Under the pieces are notes generated by a model. The model was given only the letters and a program-made list of their open reading frames with translations. It was not told the DNA's origin and made no database searches. A DNA stretch of 64,000 nucleotides from Irregularibacter muris (GTDB taxonomy: Bacteria; Bacillota; Clostridia; Eubacteriales; Garciellaceae): NCBI RefSeq assembly GCF_024622505.1, contig NZ_JANKAS010000005.1:124001-188000 (forward strand), read 5' to 3'. Below, piece by piece: positions 1-7,218 of this stretch. A program made the position numbers and the translations under genes. Every line of letters begins with the position of its first letter. Positions within the stretch are counted from its first letter, which is position 1.

Positions 1-497
1 CGAAGATTATTTCTTTGCAAATCTGTAGAAAAGACTACGGTGCATATTCTATAATTGATTCCCTCTTGACTTATGGTTTGGAAATAAAATTCTCTATTTA
101 AATCTCTTATTATTTTATCATTTTCCTCCAGCTGGTTCATTACGCCTTTTCGTATTCCTTTTAACAATTCATCATCTAACTCTATATAGCTCGAGTTGAT
201 ATTCATACTTTGCTCTGTATCCCATACAATATAAGAAATATTGTTTCTGATCATATTATGAATGATACGGGCATATTCATTTTTCTTTTCTAAATCTATT
301 TCTTTATCCTTTGTATTATCCTGTAGGAAATTTACATAACTTTCCACTTGATGAGAAGAAGTAATCAATGTCTCGTCAATATCACTATAGAGATTGTAAT
401 ACATTAATACATAGACAAATATAGAAATGATGGATAAAATGACCGTCAGCACTAAAGTATTAAAAAAGGTAAGTCTCAGTCGTAATTTATTAAGCAT
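1..497 (-). CDS. Sensor histidine kinase, N-terminal part (cut by window edge)
   Basis: Reads leftward out of the window, so only about 165 N-terminal residues are visible. The first ~34 residues hold a short basic start and one strongly hydrophobic segment, followed by a charged region that looks like an extracytoplasmic sensor domain. The kinase core is not in view. Its ATG (497) overlaps the last 8 bases of the response-regulator gene at 490-1176, the usual arrangement of an OmpR-type regulator followed by its kinase, so it most likely phosphorylates that regulator. Assignment rests on position, overlap and the N-terminal membrane segment; no H-box can be checked here. Confidence 0.75.
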   Translation of the reverse strand, partial: MLNKLRLRLTFFNTLVLTVILSIISIFVYVLMYYNLYSDIDETLITSSHQVESYVNFLQDNTKDKEIDLEKKNEYARIIHNMIRNNISYIVWDTEQSMNINSSYIELDDELLKGIRKGVMNQLEENDKIIRDLNREFYFQTISQEGINYRICTVVFSTDLQRNNL

Positions 498-1176
498 CCT
501 TTTTCTCCTTAATTACATAGCCCATACCCCGAACGGTTTCAATCATGACCTCTGCCTTATGTCCTAGTTTTTTTCTAAGATAATGGATATATATTTCCAC
601 ACTATTTTCCATGGCAGTAGCATCTACTCCCCATACTCTATCGAGTATCTGTTCTTTAGATAAGACCATCCCAGGGTTTCTTAAAAATAATTCCAATAGT
701 TGAGTTTCCTTAGTGGTCAGTCTCTTTATCTTGCCTTTTACCTCTAACTCTCCCTTATCAATGTGTAATTTTATATTAGAAAATTCTAAAATATGATCAT
801 CTATTAGATCCTTAGGTCTCCTCACCAATGCTCTAAGGCGTGCCAATAATTCCTCAGTAGCAAAGGGTTTAATCAAATAATCATCTGCCCCACTATCTAA
901 CCCCACTACCCTGTCCTGTACTGTATCTCTGGCGGTAAGAAACAAAACGGGGGTCTTATGATTGTTTGTTCTCAAATCCTTTAATATTTCTAATCCACTT
1001 TTGTTAGGAAGCATGATATCTAAAATAATTACGTCATAAATATCTTTTTCTGCTAATATTTGTCCTTCTTCCCCATCGTTGCAAATATCCACTTGGATAT
1101 TATTTTTCTCTAAAATTTTAGAAAGAGCTGCCGCTAGAGCTTTTTCATCTTCCACTAAAAGTACTCTCATGCTCAT
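490..1176 (-). CDS. OmpR/PhoB-family response regulator
   Basis: Two-domain transcription regulator of about 228 residues. The receiver domain (1-120) has the acidic pair EDE near residues 9-11, the phospho-acceptor Asp in DIMLP near residue 53 and the conserved Lys in IKPF near 102. The C-terminal winged helix (about 130-225) ends in ETVRGMGYVI, typical of OmpR/PhoB DNA-binding domains. Start: an AGGAGTGAGGTG ribosome site (1177-1188) serves ATG 1176 or ATG 1170; both are plausible and differ by two residues. The kinase gene overlaps its 3' end. A likely promoter is at 1261-1289, and a direct repeat suited to this protein family lies in the same divergent region (1322-1341). The signal sensed is unknown. 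Confidence 0.93.
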   Translation of the reverse strand: MSMRVLLVEDEKALAAALSKILEKNNIQVDICNDGEEGQILAEKDIYDVIILDIMLPNKSGLEILKDLRTNNHKTPVLFLTARDTVQDRVVGLDSGADDYLIKPFATEELLARLRALVRRPKDLIDDHILEFSNIKLHIDKGELEVKGKIKRLTTKETQLLELFLRNPGMVLSKEQILDRVWGVDATAMENSVEIYIHYLRKKLGHKAEVMIETVRGMGYVIKEKKDA

Positions 1177-1260
1177 CACCTCACTCCTATTATAAAATAT
1201 GTTCCTTTATTTTGCATTAAAATCCTTCTTCTTTCTTTTTATCAATATATTCCCTATGTA

Positions 1261-1289
1261 ATTGTATAAAAATTCACTGCAGTAACCAA
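1261..1289 (-). promoter_or_regulatory. Predicted sigma-A promoter of the two-component operon
   Basis: On the minus strand TTGGTT and TACAAT are separated by exactly 17 bases, pointing at the response-regulator gene about 85 bases downstream. It is divergent from the promoter at 1350-1355. Confidence 0.5.
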
Positions 1290-1321
1290 CAAACTAAAAA
1301 TATTTTATAACTTTTTATATT

Positions 1322-1355
1322 TTTAAAGGTAATTTAAAGGTTGATCCCCTATAAT
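1322..1355 (+). promoter_or_regulatory. Tandem TTTAAAGGT repeat followed by TATAAT (OmpR-type activated promoter)
   Basis: TTTAAAGGT occurs at 1322-1330 and again at 1333-1341, an 11-bp period (one helical turn). TATAAT follows at 1350-1355 and no good -35 hexamer exists, because the repeat occupies that position. This is the geometry of PhoB/OmpR-type boxes that replace the -35 element. The adjacent response regulator is the obvious candidate to bind here. The repeat is seen directly; the binding protein is inferred. Confidence 0.55.
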
Positions 1356-1389
1356 AAAGACAAGAAATTAGTTTATCTAATTTTTATAT

Positions 1390-1473
1390 AGGAACCATAC
1401 CCCCTTCAACTTTCCCCTTTATAAATATAGATGAAGTTTCTAATGGTTTTTACCATTAGAAACTATGGTTCCT
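1390..1473 (+). promoter_or_regulatory. Nested hairpins in the 5' leader of the zinc-ribbon gene
   Basis: An inner perfect 13-bp inverted repeat (1435-1447 with 1452-1464, loop TTTT) lies inside an outer 9-bp inverted repeat (AGGAACCAT 1390-1398 with ATGGTTCCT 1465-1473). A short T run follows at 1473-1476 and the ribosome site comes at about 1486. The structure could be an attenuator, an mRNA stabiliser or an operator; its sequence does not identify a known riboswitch class. Confidence 0.5.
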
Positions 1474-1500
1474 TTTACTTTCTTTAAGGAGGAAATTCCC

Positions 1501-1713
1501 ATGAGATGCCCAGTTTGCGGACAAAATTACATTGGTAAGATTGGAAGAAAAAAATTCTTTTGCAGTAGCTGCTATTCAGAAGTAGTCATTTCAAAGGAAA
1601 CCTGTAATGTATTTCAAATTGACGAAAACGGAAGTTTAGTAAAAATTTGCGAGAAGCTTTTAAAGGATATTTTGATTCCATCCAAAAACATAAAAGAACA
1701 GTACAATAATTAA
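1501..1713 (+). CDS. Small zinc-ribbon protein, function unknown
   Basis: A 70-residue protein with two Cys pairs, CPVC near residues 3-6 and CSSC near 23-26, spaced as in a zinc ribbon, followed by a short mixed C-terminal tail. The start at 1501 is set by a strong AAGGAGG (about 1485-1491); an upstream in-frame ATG at 1465 falls in the leader hairpin and has no ribosome site. It has its own structured leader and an OmpR-box-like promoter and is divergent from a two-component system, so it may be a direct target of that regulator. I do not recognise a named family; a nucleic-acid or regulatory role would be a guess. Confidence 0.8.
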   Translation: MRCPVCGQNYIGKIGRKKFFCSSCYSEVVISKETCNVFQIDENGSLVKICEKLLKDILIPSKNIKEQYNN

Positions 1714-1737
1714 AATAGCTGCTCAGCTATTTTTTTA
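1713..1737 (+). terminator. Rho-independent terminator of the zinc-ribbon gene
   Basis: AAATAGCTG (1713-1721) pairs with CAGCTATTT (1724-1732) and runs into TTTTTTATT. It overlaps the stop codon. Confidence 0.8.
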
Positions 1738-1747
1738 TTGTATAAAG

Positions 1748-1783
1748 TAAAGCCCAGCATCTAAATTTAGATGCTGGGCTTTA
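1748..1783. terminator. Bidirectional terminator
   Basis: A perfect 18-bp palindrome centred at 1765/1766, with T-rich tracts on both sides. It lies between two convergent genes and probably ends transcription from the purine permease as well as backing up the terminator at 1713. Confidence 0.85.
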
Positions 1784-1800
1784 TTTTCTTACAAATGACA

Positions 1801-3249
1801 TTATTGAGGTAATATGGTAAATCTTATGATAAATAATACTGCGAGAATGTAAATAGCCGGATGCACTTCTTTTCCTTTTCCAGTAACTAGCTTGGTAATT
1901 GGATACATAATCATTCCTGCTGCAATACCATTGGCTATACTATAGGAAAAGGGCATGATTGCCATAGTGAAAAATGCTGGCATAGCTTCTGTAAAGTCTT
2001 CAAAGTTAATATTTTTTACAGAAGTCATCATGAGTACTCCCACAATCATTAATGCTGGGGCTGTAGCTTCAGCAGGTACAATACCTACCAAGGGCCAGAA
2101 AAATAAGGCCAATAGGAATAAAATACCAACCACAACAGCCGTTAAGCCTGTTCTTCCCCCTTCACTTACACCAGTTGCACTTTCTACATAGGTGGTAGTG
2201 GTAGAGGTTCCAATCAAAGCGCCTATACTGGTAGCTATGGCATCAGCATAAAGGGCTTTACCCATATTCTTCACATTTCCCTTTTCATCTACTAATCCAG
2301 CTTTTGTAGCTGTACCTACCAAAGTTCCAATGGTATCAAACATATCTACTAAACTAAAAGAAATAACAACGGTTACTACACTCATGATTGCTCCAATAAT
2401 GGTCAACTCTCCACTTACATTTAATAATCCTGCAAAATCCATTTTTGCAAAAGTAGGAGCAATACTGGGAGGCATAGCCATAACACTAAAACCCTCACCT
2501 AATTGCACAACTCCTAGGGGAATTCCCACAATGGTAGTAATGGCAATACCGATTAGAATTGCTCCCTTTACTTGTTTCGCCATTAAAATTCCGGTAATAG
2601 CTAATCCAATTAGAGTAAGAGCAGTTGCCGATTGGGTAAAATCTCCAAAGCCAATTAGGGTAGCAGGGTTGTCCACAATAATATGTCCATTTTGCATCCC
2701 TACAAAAGCGATAAATAATCCTATTCCCCCAGTTATGGCTTGTTTTAATGATGCAGGTAAAGCATCTACAATACCCTTTCTAATTCCACTGGCTGATAAA
2801 ATAATAAATAAGATACCAGAGATAAAAACAGCTGCCAGGGCTTGTTGCCACGTGTATCCCATTCCTAAAACAACACTATAGGTAAAGAAAGCATTTAATC
2901 CCATACCTGGAGCTAGTCCAAAGGGAAGGTTTGCATATAGACCCATGATGATAGAGCCTATAGCCCCTGCCACACAGGTGGCTACAAATACAGCACCTAC
3001 TATTGGATCTCCAAGGCCAACAGCCTCTGCCTCTGCCCCCAAAAGTCCCTGGACATTCATTCCCGCCTGTTTTAGAATACTTGGATTAACAAATATAATA
3101 TAGGCCATAGTAATAAAAATAGTAATACCTGCCAATATTTCAGTTTTAATGCTTGTACCGTTCTCCCTCAATTGAAATAGTCTTTCTAGGAGTCCAGTGT
3201 TTTGAAGATTTTGAGGTCCTTTATCATTTTGAAGTTTTCTTGCAAGCAT
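1801..3249 (-). CDS. pbuG: Guanine/hypoxanthine permease, NCS2 (AzgA/PbuG) family
   Basis: A multi-pass membrane transporter of 482 residues taking up purine bases by proton symport. The AzgA-like signature is clear: an N-terminal TEILAGITIFITMAYIIFVN segment, GLAPGMGLNAFFTYSVV, and a VDMFDTIGTLVG motif in the C-terminal half, with about 12-14 hydrophobic segments. ATG 3249 is chosen because GGAGGG (3257-3262) lies 7 bases upstream; the longer reading frame would start inside the riboswitch terminator and is rejected. The gene stands alone behind a guanine riboswitch (3396-3470) and an intrinsic terminator (3271-3321), so it should be expressed when guanine or hypoxanthine is scarce. The exact substrate (guanine or adenine side of the family) is inferred from the riboswitch. 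Confidence 0.93.
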   Translation of the reverse strand: MLARKLQNDKGPQNLQNTGLLERLFQLRENGTSIKTEILAGITIFITMAYIIFVNPSILKQAGMNVQGLLGAEAEAVGLGDPIVGAVFVATCVAGAIGSIIMGLYANLPFGLAPGMGLNAFFTYSVVLGMGYTWQQALAAVFISGILFIILSASGIRKGIVDALPASLKQAITGGIGLFIAFVGMQNGHIIVDNPATLIGFGDFTQSATALTLIGLAITGILMAKQVKGAILIGIAITTIVGIPLGVVQLGEGFSVMAMPPSIAPTFAKMDFAGLLNVSGELTIIGAIMSVVTVVISFSLVDMFDTIGTLVGTATKAGLVDEKGNVKNMGKALYADAIATSIGALIGTSTTTTYVESATGVSEGGRTGLTAVVVGILFLLALFFWPLVGIVPAEATAPALMIVGVLMMTSVKNINFEDFTEAMPAFFTMAIMPFSYSIANGIAAGMIMYPITKLVTGKGKEVHPAIYILAVLFIIRFTILPQ

Positions 3250-3270
3250 AATCATACCCTCCTTTTTTGT

Positions 3271-3321
3271 AGTAAAAACAAAACAGATGACTCGGTCTAT
3301 AAGTGAAACCAAGCCATCTGT
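3271..3321 (-). terminator. Riboswitch-controlled terminator upstream of the purine permease
   Basis: Minus-strand stem of 14 pairs with a few mismatches (3308-3321 with 3283-3296), followed by a U-rich tract at 3271-3282. It lies between the guanine aptamer and the start codon and is the likely off-switch. A second hairpin at 3363-3390 may belong to the expression platform. Confidence 0.8.
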
Positions 3322-3395
3322 ATATTCATCCAGAGGTTATGGGCGTCGCATAGCAACGCGGTCCTTTATAAAGAATACACTCTATAAAGGTTCCT

Positions 3396-3470
3396 TTCAC
3401 CCATAGTTGAACAATTTACGGTTGCTCGGTAGAGACACTCAGGCCATATTCCTGAATTTATATAGGTGAG
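3396..3470 (-). promoter_or_regulatory. Guanine-class purine riboswitch aptamer
   Basis: Read on the minus strand this matches the purine aptamer: P1 strands around CTCACC and GGGTGA, the J2/3 sequence GTCTCTACC, a P3 hairpin, and the 3' core AACTATGGGTG. The residue that pairs with the ligand is C (ACTAT, not ATTAT), which is the guanine/hypoxanthine form. It fits the downstream purine permease. A related copy controls guaB at 39464-39541. Confidence 0.93.
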
Positions 3471-3490
3471 TCATTCAATTTTCTAGATTC

Positions 3491-3519
3491 ATCATAACAA
3501 ATCATAGGATAGTTGTCAA
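3491..3519 (-). promoter_or_regulatory. Predicted sigma-A promoter of the purine permease
   Basis: Minus-strand TTGACA, 17 bases, TATGAT, ending about 20 bases before the aptamer. A near-consensus promoter in the expected place. Confidence 0.8.
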
Positions 3520-3614
3520 CAGAAAAACACGAACTTTCATTGAATAAATCTATTTATCTTACGTAATTATCCGAATATTTTATCTATTGCTTATGTTATA
3601 ATCTCTATTTTATC

Positions 3615-4133
3615 TTATAGCTCTGATCTTTCGGTGACTTCTTGCTTTTCTTCCTCTAAATTTTCTGTAGATTCCATAAAGAAATCTAGTTGTTGAAACT
3701 CTTCTTCTTCTGCTACTGCTTCTTCTACTTTCTTTAACTCTTCTCTGGGTTCCATAAAGAAATCTAGTTGTTGAACTTCTTCCAGATTTTCTTCCTGAAA
3801 AAGCTCCTTTTCTTCTTCAATTTGTTCTCCTTCTCTCTCTGATATTTCTGAAACTTCTTCTAACTCTTCTATTCCTTCTTCGGTTTCTTCTACAACTTCT
3901 TCCCCATCTATTTGTTCTTCATCTTCCTCATTTTCTTTATTTTCCTCATTCAAAACTTCTTTCCTCATCCACCATATCAGCCCTCCAATCAGTACAGGGT
4001 ATCCGATGGATACCAAAATAATATAGGGGATCTTTTGGCCTAGGGTTTTTAAAACAATCATTTGGGATAGACCAAAAAATCCCAGTAGGAAGGATCCTAT
4101 ATAAAAGAAAATATATGGAAACGCCTTTTTCAT
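3615..4133 (-). CDS. Two-TM membrane protein with long acidic tail
   Basis: About 172 residues. Residues 1-60 hold two hydrophobic segments (FFYIGSFLLGFFGL and IILVSIGYPVLIGGLIWW); the rest is an extremely Glu-rich tail. Within the tail the octapeptide QQLDFFME occurs twice, about 32 residues apart, each followed by a short charged linker, which suggests a repeated docking motif in an otherwise disordered region. I do not recognise the family. The start is ATG 4136 or 4133; GGGG lies about 10 bases upstream. The only neighbours are the divergent LysM gene and the purine permease, so context gives little help. Confidence 0.7.
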   Translation of the reverse strand: MKKAFPYIFFYIGSFLLGFFGLSQMIVLKTLGQKIPYIILVSIGYPVLIGGLIWWMRKEVLNEENKENEEDEEQIDGEEVVEETEEGIEELEEVSEISEREGEQIEEEKELFQEENLEEVQQLDFFMEPREELKKVEEAVAEEEEFQQLDFFMESTENLEEEKQEVTERSEL

Positions 4134-4296
4134 CATATCAACTGCCCCTTTCTTTGTGCCTAAAGCTTTACCCAGATTGATCCTTTAATAATCTATTATT
4201 CATTTCCTATCTATAAAATTCTTAATCTTTAAAATTCATAACCTTTTTGTGCTTTGCTGAATATACTGTAAGAGAAATGAGGAGGTGAAGTAAATC

Positions 4297-5709
4297 ATGT
4301 ATTATTATAATCCCAGTTGTCCTATAGGTACTCTACCCTACGTGGTCCAACCAGGAGATACTCTATACAATATATCTTTAAGATATAATACAACTGTAGA
4401 AGCCATTTTAAAGGTGAATTCTATGATCAATCCCTACTGTCTTAGGGTGGGGCAAATTCTTTGTATACCCATAGCACCCCCCACTCCTATGCCCTGTCCT
4501 GCTGGTACCTTTGCTTATACTATACAAATGGGGGATACCTTTTATTCTATTGCTGCTAGATTCCACGTTACCGTAGAGGAATTGATTGCAACAAATCCTG
4601 GAGTGAACCCAGACAATCTCATGCCAGGACAAAGAATTTGTATTCCTGAAATGGCACCACCAGTTACTTGTCCTGAGGGAACCTTTGCTCATACCATAAA
4701 GGCAGGAGATACCCTCTACAGTCTTGCACAGCTATACCATACTACAGTAGAAAATATTTTGGCCGTGAATCCCGGAATAGATCCCAACAACTTGAAAATT
4801 GGTCAAAAAGTATGCATTCCTCTTACTATACCTGCTGCCTGTCCCGAGGGAACTATTACTCATACCATTCAATCAGGAGATACTTTCTACAACCTAGCTA
4901 AGCAATACAATACAACTGTAGAAGCTATTCAGGCAGCCAACCCAGGAGTAAATCCTAATAATCTACAAATAGGAGAAAAGATTTGTATTCCAAAGGGAAC
5001 CACCCCACCTAGAGTTTGTCCTACTGGTACCTTTGCTTACACCATTCGATCAGGGGATACTTTCTATAACCTCGCTAAGCAATACAATACAACGGTGGAG
5101 GCTATTCAAGCAGCAAACCCAGGGGTAGATCCTAATAATCTACAAATAGGTCAGGTCATTTGTATACCGGAAAGAACTACTCCACCTAGAGTTTGTCCTA
5201 AGGGAACTTTTGCCCATACGATAAAATCAGGGGATACTTTTTACAACTTAGCAAGACAGTACAATACTACAGTAGAAGCTATTCAAGCAGCCAATCCAGG
5301 AGTAAATCCTAATAATCTACAAATAGGTCAGGTCATTTGTATACCAGAAAGAACTACTCCACCCAGGGTTTGTCCTAGCGGCACCTTTGCCTACACCATT
5401 CGGTCAGGGGACACTTTCTACAATCTAGCTAAACGATACAATACAACGGTAGAAGCTATTCAGGCAGCCAATCCAGGAGTAAATCCTAACAATCTACAAA
5501 TAGGTCAGGTCATTTGTATACCAGAAAAAACTACTCCACCCAGGGTTTGTCCTAAGGGAACTTTTGCCCATACAATAAAATCAGGGGATACTTTTTACAA
5601 CTTGGCAAGACAGTACAATACTACAGTAGAAGCTATTCAAAGAGCCAACCCTAATGCCAACCCTAATAATTTAATCATAGGGGACACCCTATGTATCCCT
5701 CGAGCATAA
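4297..5709 (+). CDS. Eight-repeat LysM protein
   Basis: A 470-residue protein made of eight LysM-type repeats of about 53-60 residues and no signal peptide. Each repeat begins CPxGT, continues with a GDTxYxxA core (for example SGDTFYNLAKQYNTTVEAI), then NPGVNPNNLQIGQ, and ends xCIP, so each carries two conserved Cys. LysM modules bind peptidoglycan or chitin-like glycans. Leaderless multi-LysM proteins in spore formers are often coat or cortex associated, which is my inference here. Repeats 4-8 are nearly identical, indicating recent internal duplication. The ribosome site GAGGAGGTG precedes ATG 4297. A sigma-K-like AC...ATATACT arrangement is visible at 4241-4268 but is weak. A four-repeat paralogue follows at 5814. 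Confidence 0.9.
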   Translation: MYYYNPSCPIGTLPYVVQPGDTLYNISLRYNTTVEAILKVNSMINPYCLRVGQILCIPIAPPTPMPCPAGTFAYTIQMGDTFYSIAARFHVTVEELIATNPGVNPDNLMPGQRICIPEMAPPVTCPEGTFAHTIKAGDTLYSLAQLYHTTVENILAVNPGIDPNNLKIGQKVCIPLTIPAACPEGTITHTIQSGDTFYNLAKQYNTTVEAIQAANPGVNPNNLQIGEKICIPKGTTPPRVCPTGTFAYTIRSGDTFYNLAKQYNTTVEAIQAANPGVDPNNLQIGQVICIPERTTPPRVCPKGTFAHTIKSGDTFYNLARQYNTTVEAIQAANPGVNPNNLQIGQVICIPERTTPPRVCPSGTFAYTIRSGDTFYNLAKRYNTTVEAIQAANPGVNPNNLQIGQVICIPEKTTPPRVCPKGTFAHTIKSGDTFYNLARQYNTTVEAIQRANPNANPNNLIIGDTLCIPRA

Positions 5710-5717
5710 ATTTAACA

Positions 5718-5753
5718 GAAAACTCCTCGATCTTTAGAGATCGAGGAGTTTTC
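5718..5753 (+). terminator. Terminator after the eight-repeat LysM gene
   Basis: Perfect 16-bp stem with loop TTAG, starting 9 bases after the stop codon and ending in TTTTC. It separates the two LysM genes. Confidence 0.85.
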
Positions 5754-5813
5754 ACTGAGTTTTGTGTCACATTCTCTTTGTAATGAATATATTAAAATAA
5801 GGAGGTGTAGTTT

Positions 5814-6515
5814 ATGAAAGTAAATGTAACAAATTGTCCTCAAGGCTCAATTTCCTATACCATACGTGCTGGCGATACTCTATACAGTCTAGCTATAAGA
5901 TATGGTACTACAGTAAATGCCATTATGAGTGCAAATCCTGGAATAAATCCCAATGCCTTACAAATCGGTCAGGTAATTTGCATACCAACTCAAGCTCCGC
6001 CGGCGAATTGTCCCCCTGGATCCACTTCTTATACCATTAGAGCAGGTGACACTTTTTATAATATTGCTATGAGATACAATACCACGGTGCAAGCTTTGAT
6101 TAATGCTAACCCTGGAGTAAACCCTAATGCTTTAAGAATTGGTCAAATCATTTGTATCCCAGGCACAACGCCACCCCCAGGAACTTGTCCTGCTGGTACC
6201 TTTGCCTATACCGTTAGATCAGGAGACACCTTGTATTCCTTAGCCAATCGATATAACACCACAGTTCAAGGAATCATAGCAGCCAACCCCAATACAGATC
6301 TTAGTTATTTAAGAATAGGGCAAATTCTTTGTATACCTGGATCATCTCAAGGAACATGTCCTCCAAATACTATTCCTTACACCATTAGGTCAGGAGATAC
6401 TTTCTATTCCTTAGCCCAAAGATATGGCACTACCGTAGCAGCAATCCAAGCAGCTAATCCAGGAGTAAATCCCAATAGACTTCAAATTGGTCAAACAATC
6501 TGTATTCCTAGATAA
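5814..6515 (+). CDS. Four-repeat LysM protein
   Basis: 233 residues, four LysM repeats of the same CP...GDTxYxxA...NPGxNPNxLxIGQxxCIP type as the preceding gene, again without a signal peptide or membrane segment. It is a shorter paralogue produced by tandem duplication. The start is set by AAGGAGGTG 9 bases upstream of ATG 5814. It has its own leader and both flanks carry terminators, so it is a separate unit. A likely role is binding of cell-wall or spore glycan; spore-coat location is inferred from family context and from the absence of a secretion signal. Confidence 0.9.
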   Translation: MKVNVTNCPQGSISYTIRAGDTLYSLAIRYGTTVNAIMSANPGINPNALQIGQVICIPTQAPPANCPPGSTSYTIRAGDTFYNIAMRYNTTVQALINANPGVNPNALRIGQIICIPGTTPPPGTCPAGTFAYTVRSGDTLYSLANRYNTTVQGIIAANPNTDLSYLRIGQILCIPGSSQGTCPPNTIPYTIRSGDTFYSLAQRYGTTVAAIQAANPGVNPNRLQIGQTICIPR

Positions 6516-6520
6516 CAAAA

Positions 6521-6546
6521 AAAGGCTCATCATGAGCCTTTTTTGT
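6521..6546. terminator. Bidirectional terminator between LysM gene and lspA
   Basis: AAAGGCTCAT (6521-6530) pairs with ATGAGCCTTT (6532-6541), with a T run on one side and an A run on the other, between two convergent genes. Confidence 0.85.
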
Positions 6547-6548
6547 TA

Positions 6549-6998
6549 TTAAAAAATTCCATAGACTATCTCTAAATAACTAAGCATCAGTGCCCCTACA
6601 AAAATAGAGACATCGGCTAGATTGAATATAGGAGCTCTTTTAAATTTTATATAGATAAAATCTATGACATACCCCTGTTTTATACGATCTATAAAGTTTC
6701 CTATGGCTCCTCCTAATAAAAAAGAAAAAGCTAGGTTATAGGACAGCATTCTTTGATTTTTTATGCCTTGATATAACAGAAAAGCACAGCCAACAATGGC
6801 AAAAAAGGTTATGATATAAAGAAGCCTTTTTTTATTTTCAAGGAGTCCATAAAAACCTCCTGGATTGTGCGCTAAGCGTAATTGAAATCTTTTGGTTATG
6901 GAGTAGAAAGATCCTCTTTGCCTTAAAAAATCCTGGGCCTTATATTTACTCCATTGGTCTAGCCCTATGATGGTTATCATTAAAAATAAATAGCTCAT
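6549..6998 (-). CDS. lspA: Lipoprotein signal peptidase (signal peptidase II)
   Basis: 149-residue integral membrane aspartyl protease that removes signal peptides from prolipoproteins after lipid attachment. All family motifs are visible: GLDQWSK near the N-terminus, a NPGGFYGLLE loop (family NxGxxF), GGAIGNFIDRI with the first catalytic Asp, and FNLADVSI with the second. Four hydrophobic segments and normal length. ATG 6998 follows AGAGG. It lies convergent with the LysM gene and has no co-directional partner; the usual RluD neighbour is absent. At least two lipoproteins in this window (48342-48866 and 55896-57449) would be substrates. Confidence 0.96.
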   Translation of the reverse strand: MSYLFLMITIIGLDQWSKYKAQDFLRQRGSFYSITKRFQLRLAHNPGGFYGLLENKKRLLYIITFFAIVGCAFLLYQGIKNQRMLSYNLAFSFLLGGAIGNFIDRIKQGYVIDFIYIKFKRAPIFNLADVSIFVGALMLSYLEIVYGIF

Positions 6999-7087
6999 AT
7001 TGACCTCTTTCCATTGCTGAATATTTTGTACTCCATTATACTATATTCCCAATAAAATAGTACTATGTTTTAAAAACTTTGTTGGGC

Positions 7088-7115
7088 ACTTTCCCCTATC
7101 CCTTTACATATACTA
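7088..7115 (+). promoter_or_regulatory. Possible sigma-K-type promoter of the amine oxidase gene
   Basis: CATATACTA at 7107-7115 matches the mother-cell sigma-K -10 pattern CATANNNTA and an AC dinucleotide lies 17 bases upstream, as that consensus requires. The pattern is short, so chance is a real possibility. The -10 part is duplicated in the adjacent 29-bp repeat. Confidence 0.3.
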
Positions 7116-7194
7116 TTATGATAGAAAAGATGATATGGGGAAATTGTGTTAAATTCATTCCCTCGCCTTTACATATACTATTATGATAGAAAAG
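7101..7194 (+). repeat. 29-bp exact direct repeat upstream of the amine oxidase
   Basis: The same 29 bases occur at 7101-7129 and 7166-7194, a 65-bp period, both containing CATATACTATTATGATAG. The second copy ends 10 bases before the ribosome site of the downstream gene. It looks like duplication of a promoter or operator segment. Confidence 0.8.
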
Positions 7195-7218
7195 TTGAAA
7201 GAATAAGGAGGTTGAAAA

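Noticed and set aside
2330-2881. Plus-strand frame of 183 codons inside the purine permease
   Set aside because: Shadow of a long hydrophobic gene; no ribosome site.
3250-3312. Longer start of the purine permease
   Set aside because: The extra codons lie inside the riboswitch terminator and lack a ribosome site.
4408-4692. Minus-strand frame inside the LysM gene
   Set aside because: Antisense to repeat-rich coding sequence.
5814-6515. CRISPR-like regular repeats
   Set aside because: The periodicity is that of LysM coding repeats, not short direct repeats with unique spacers.
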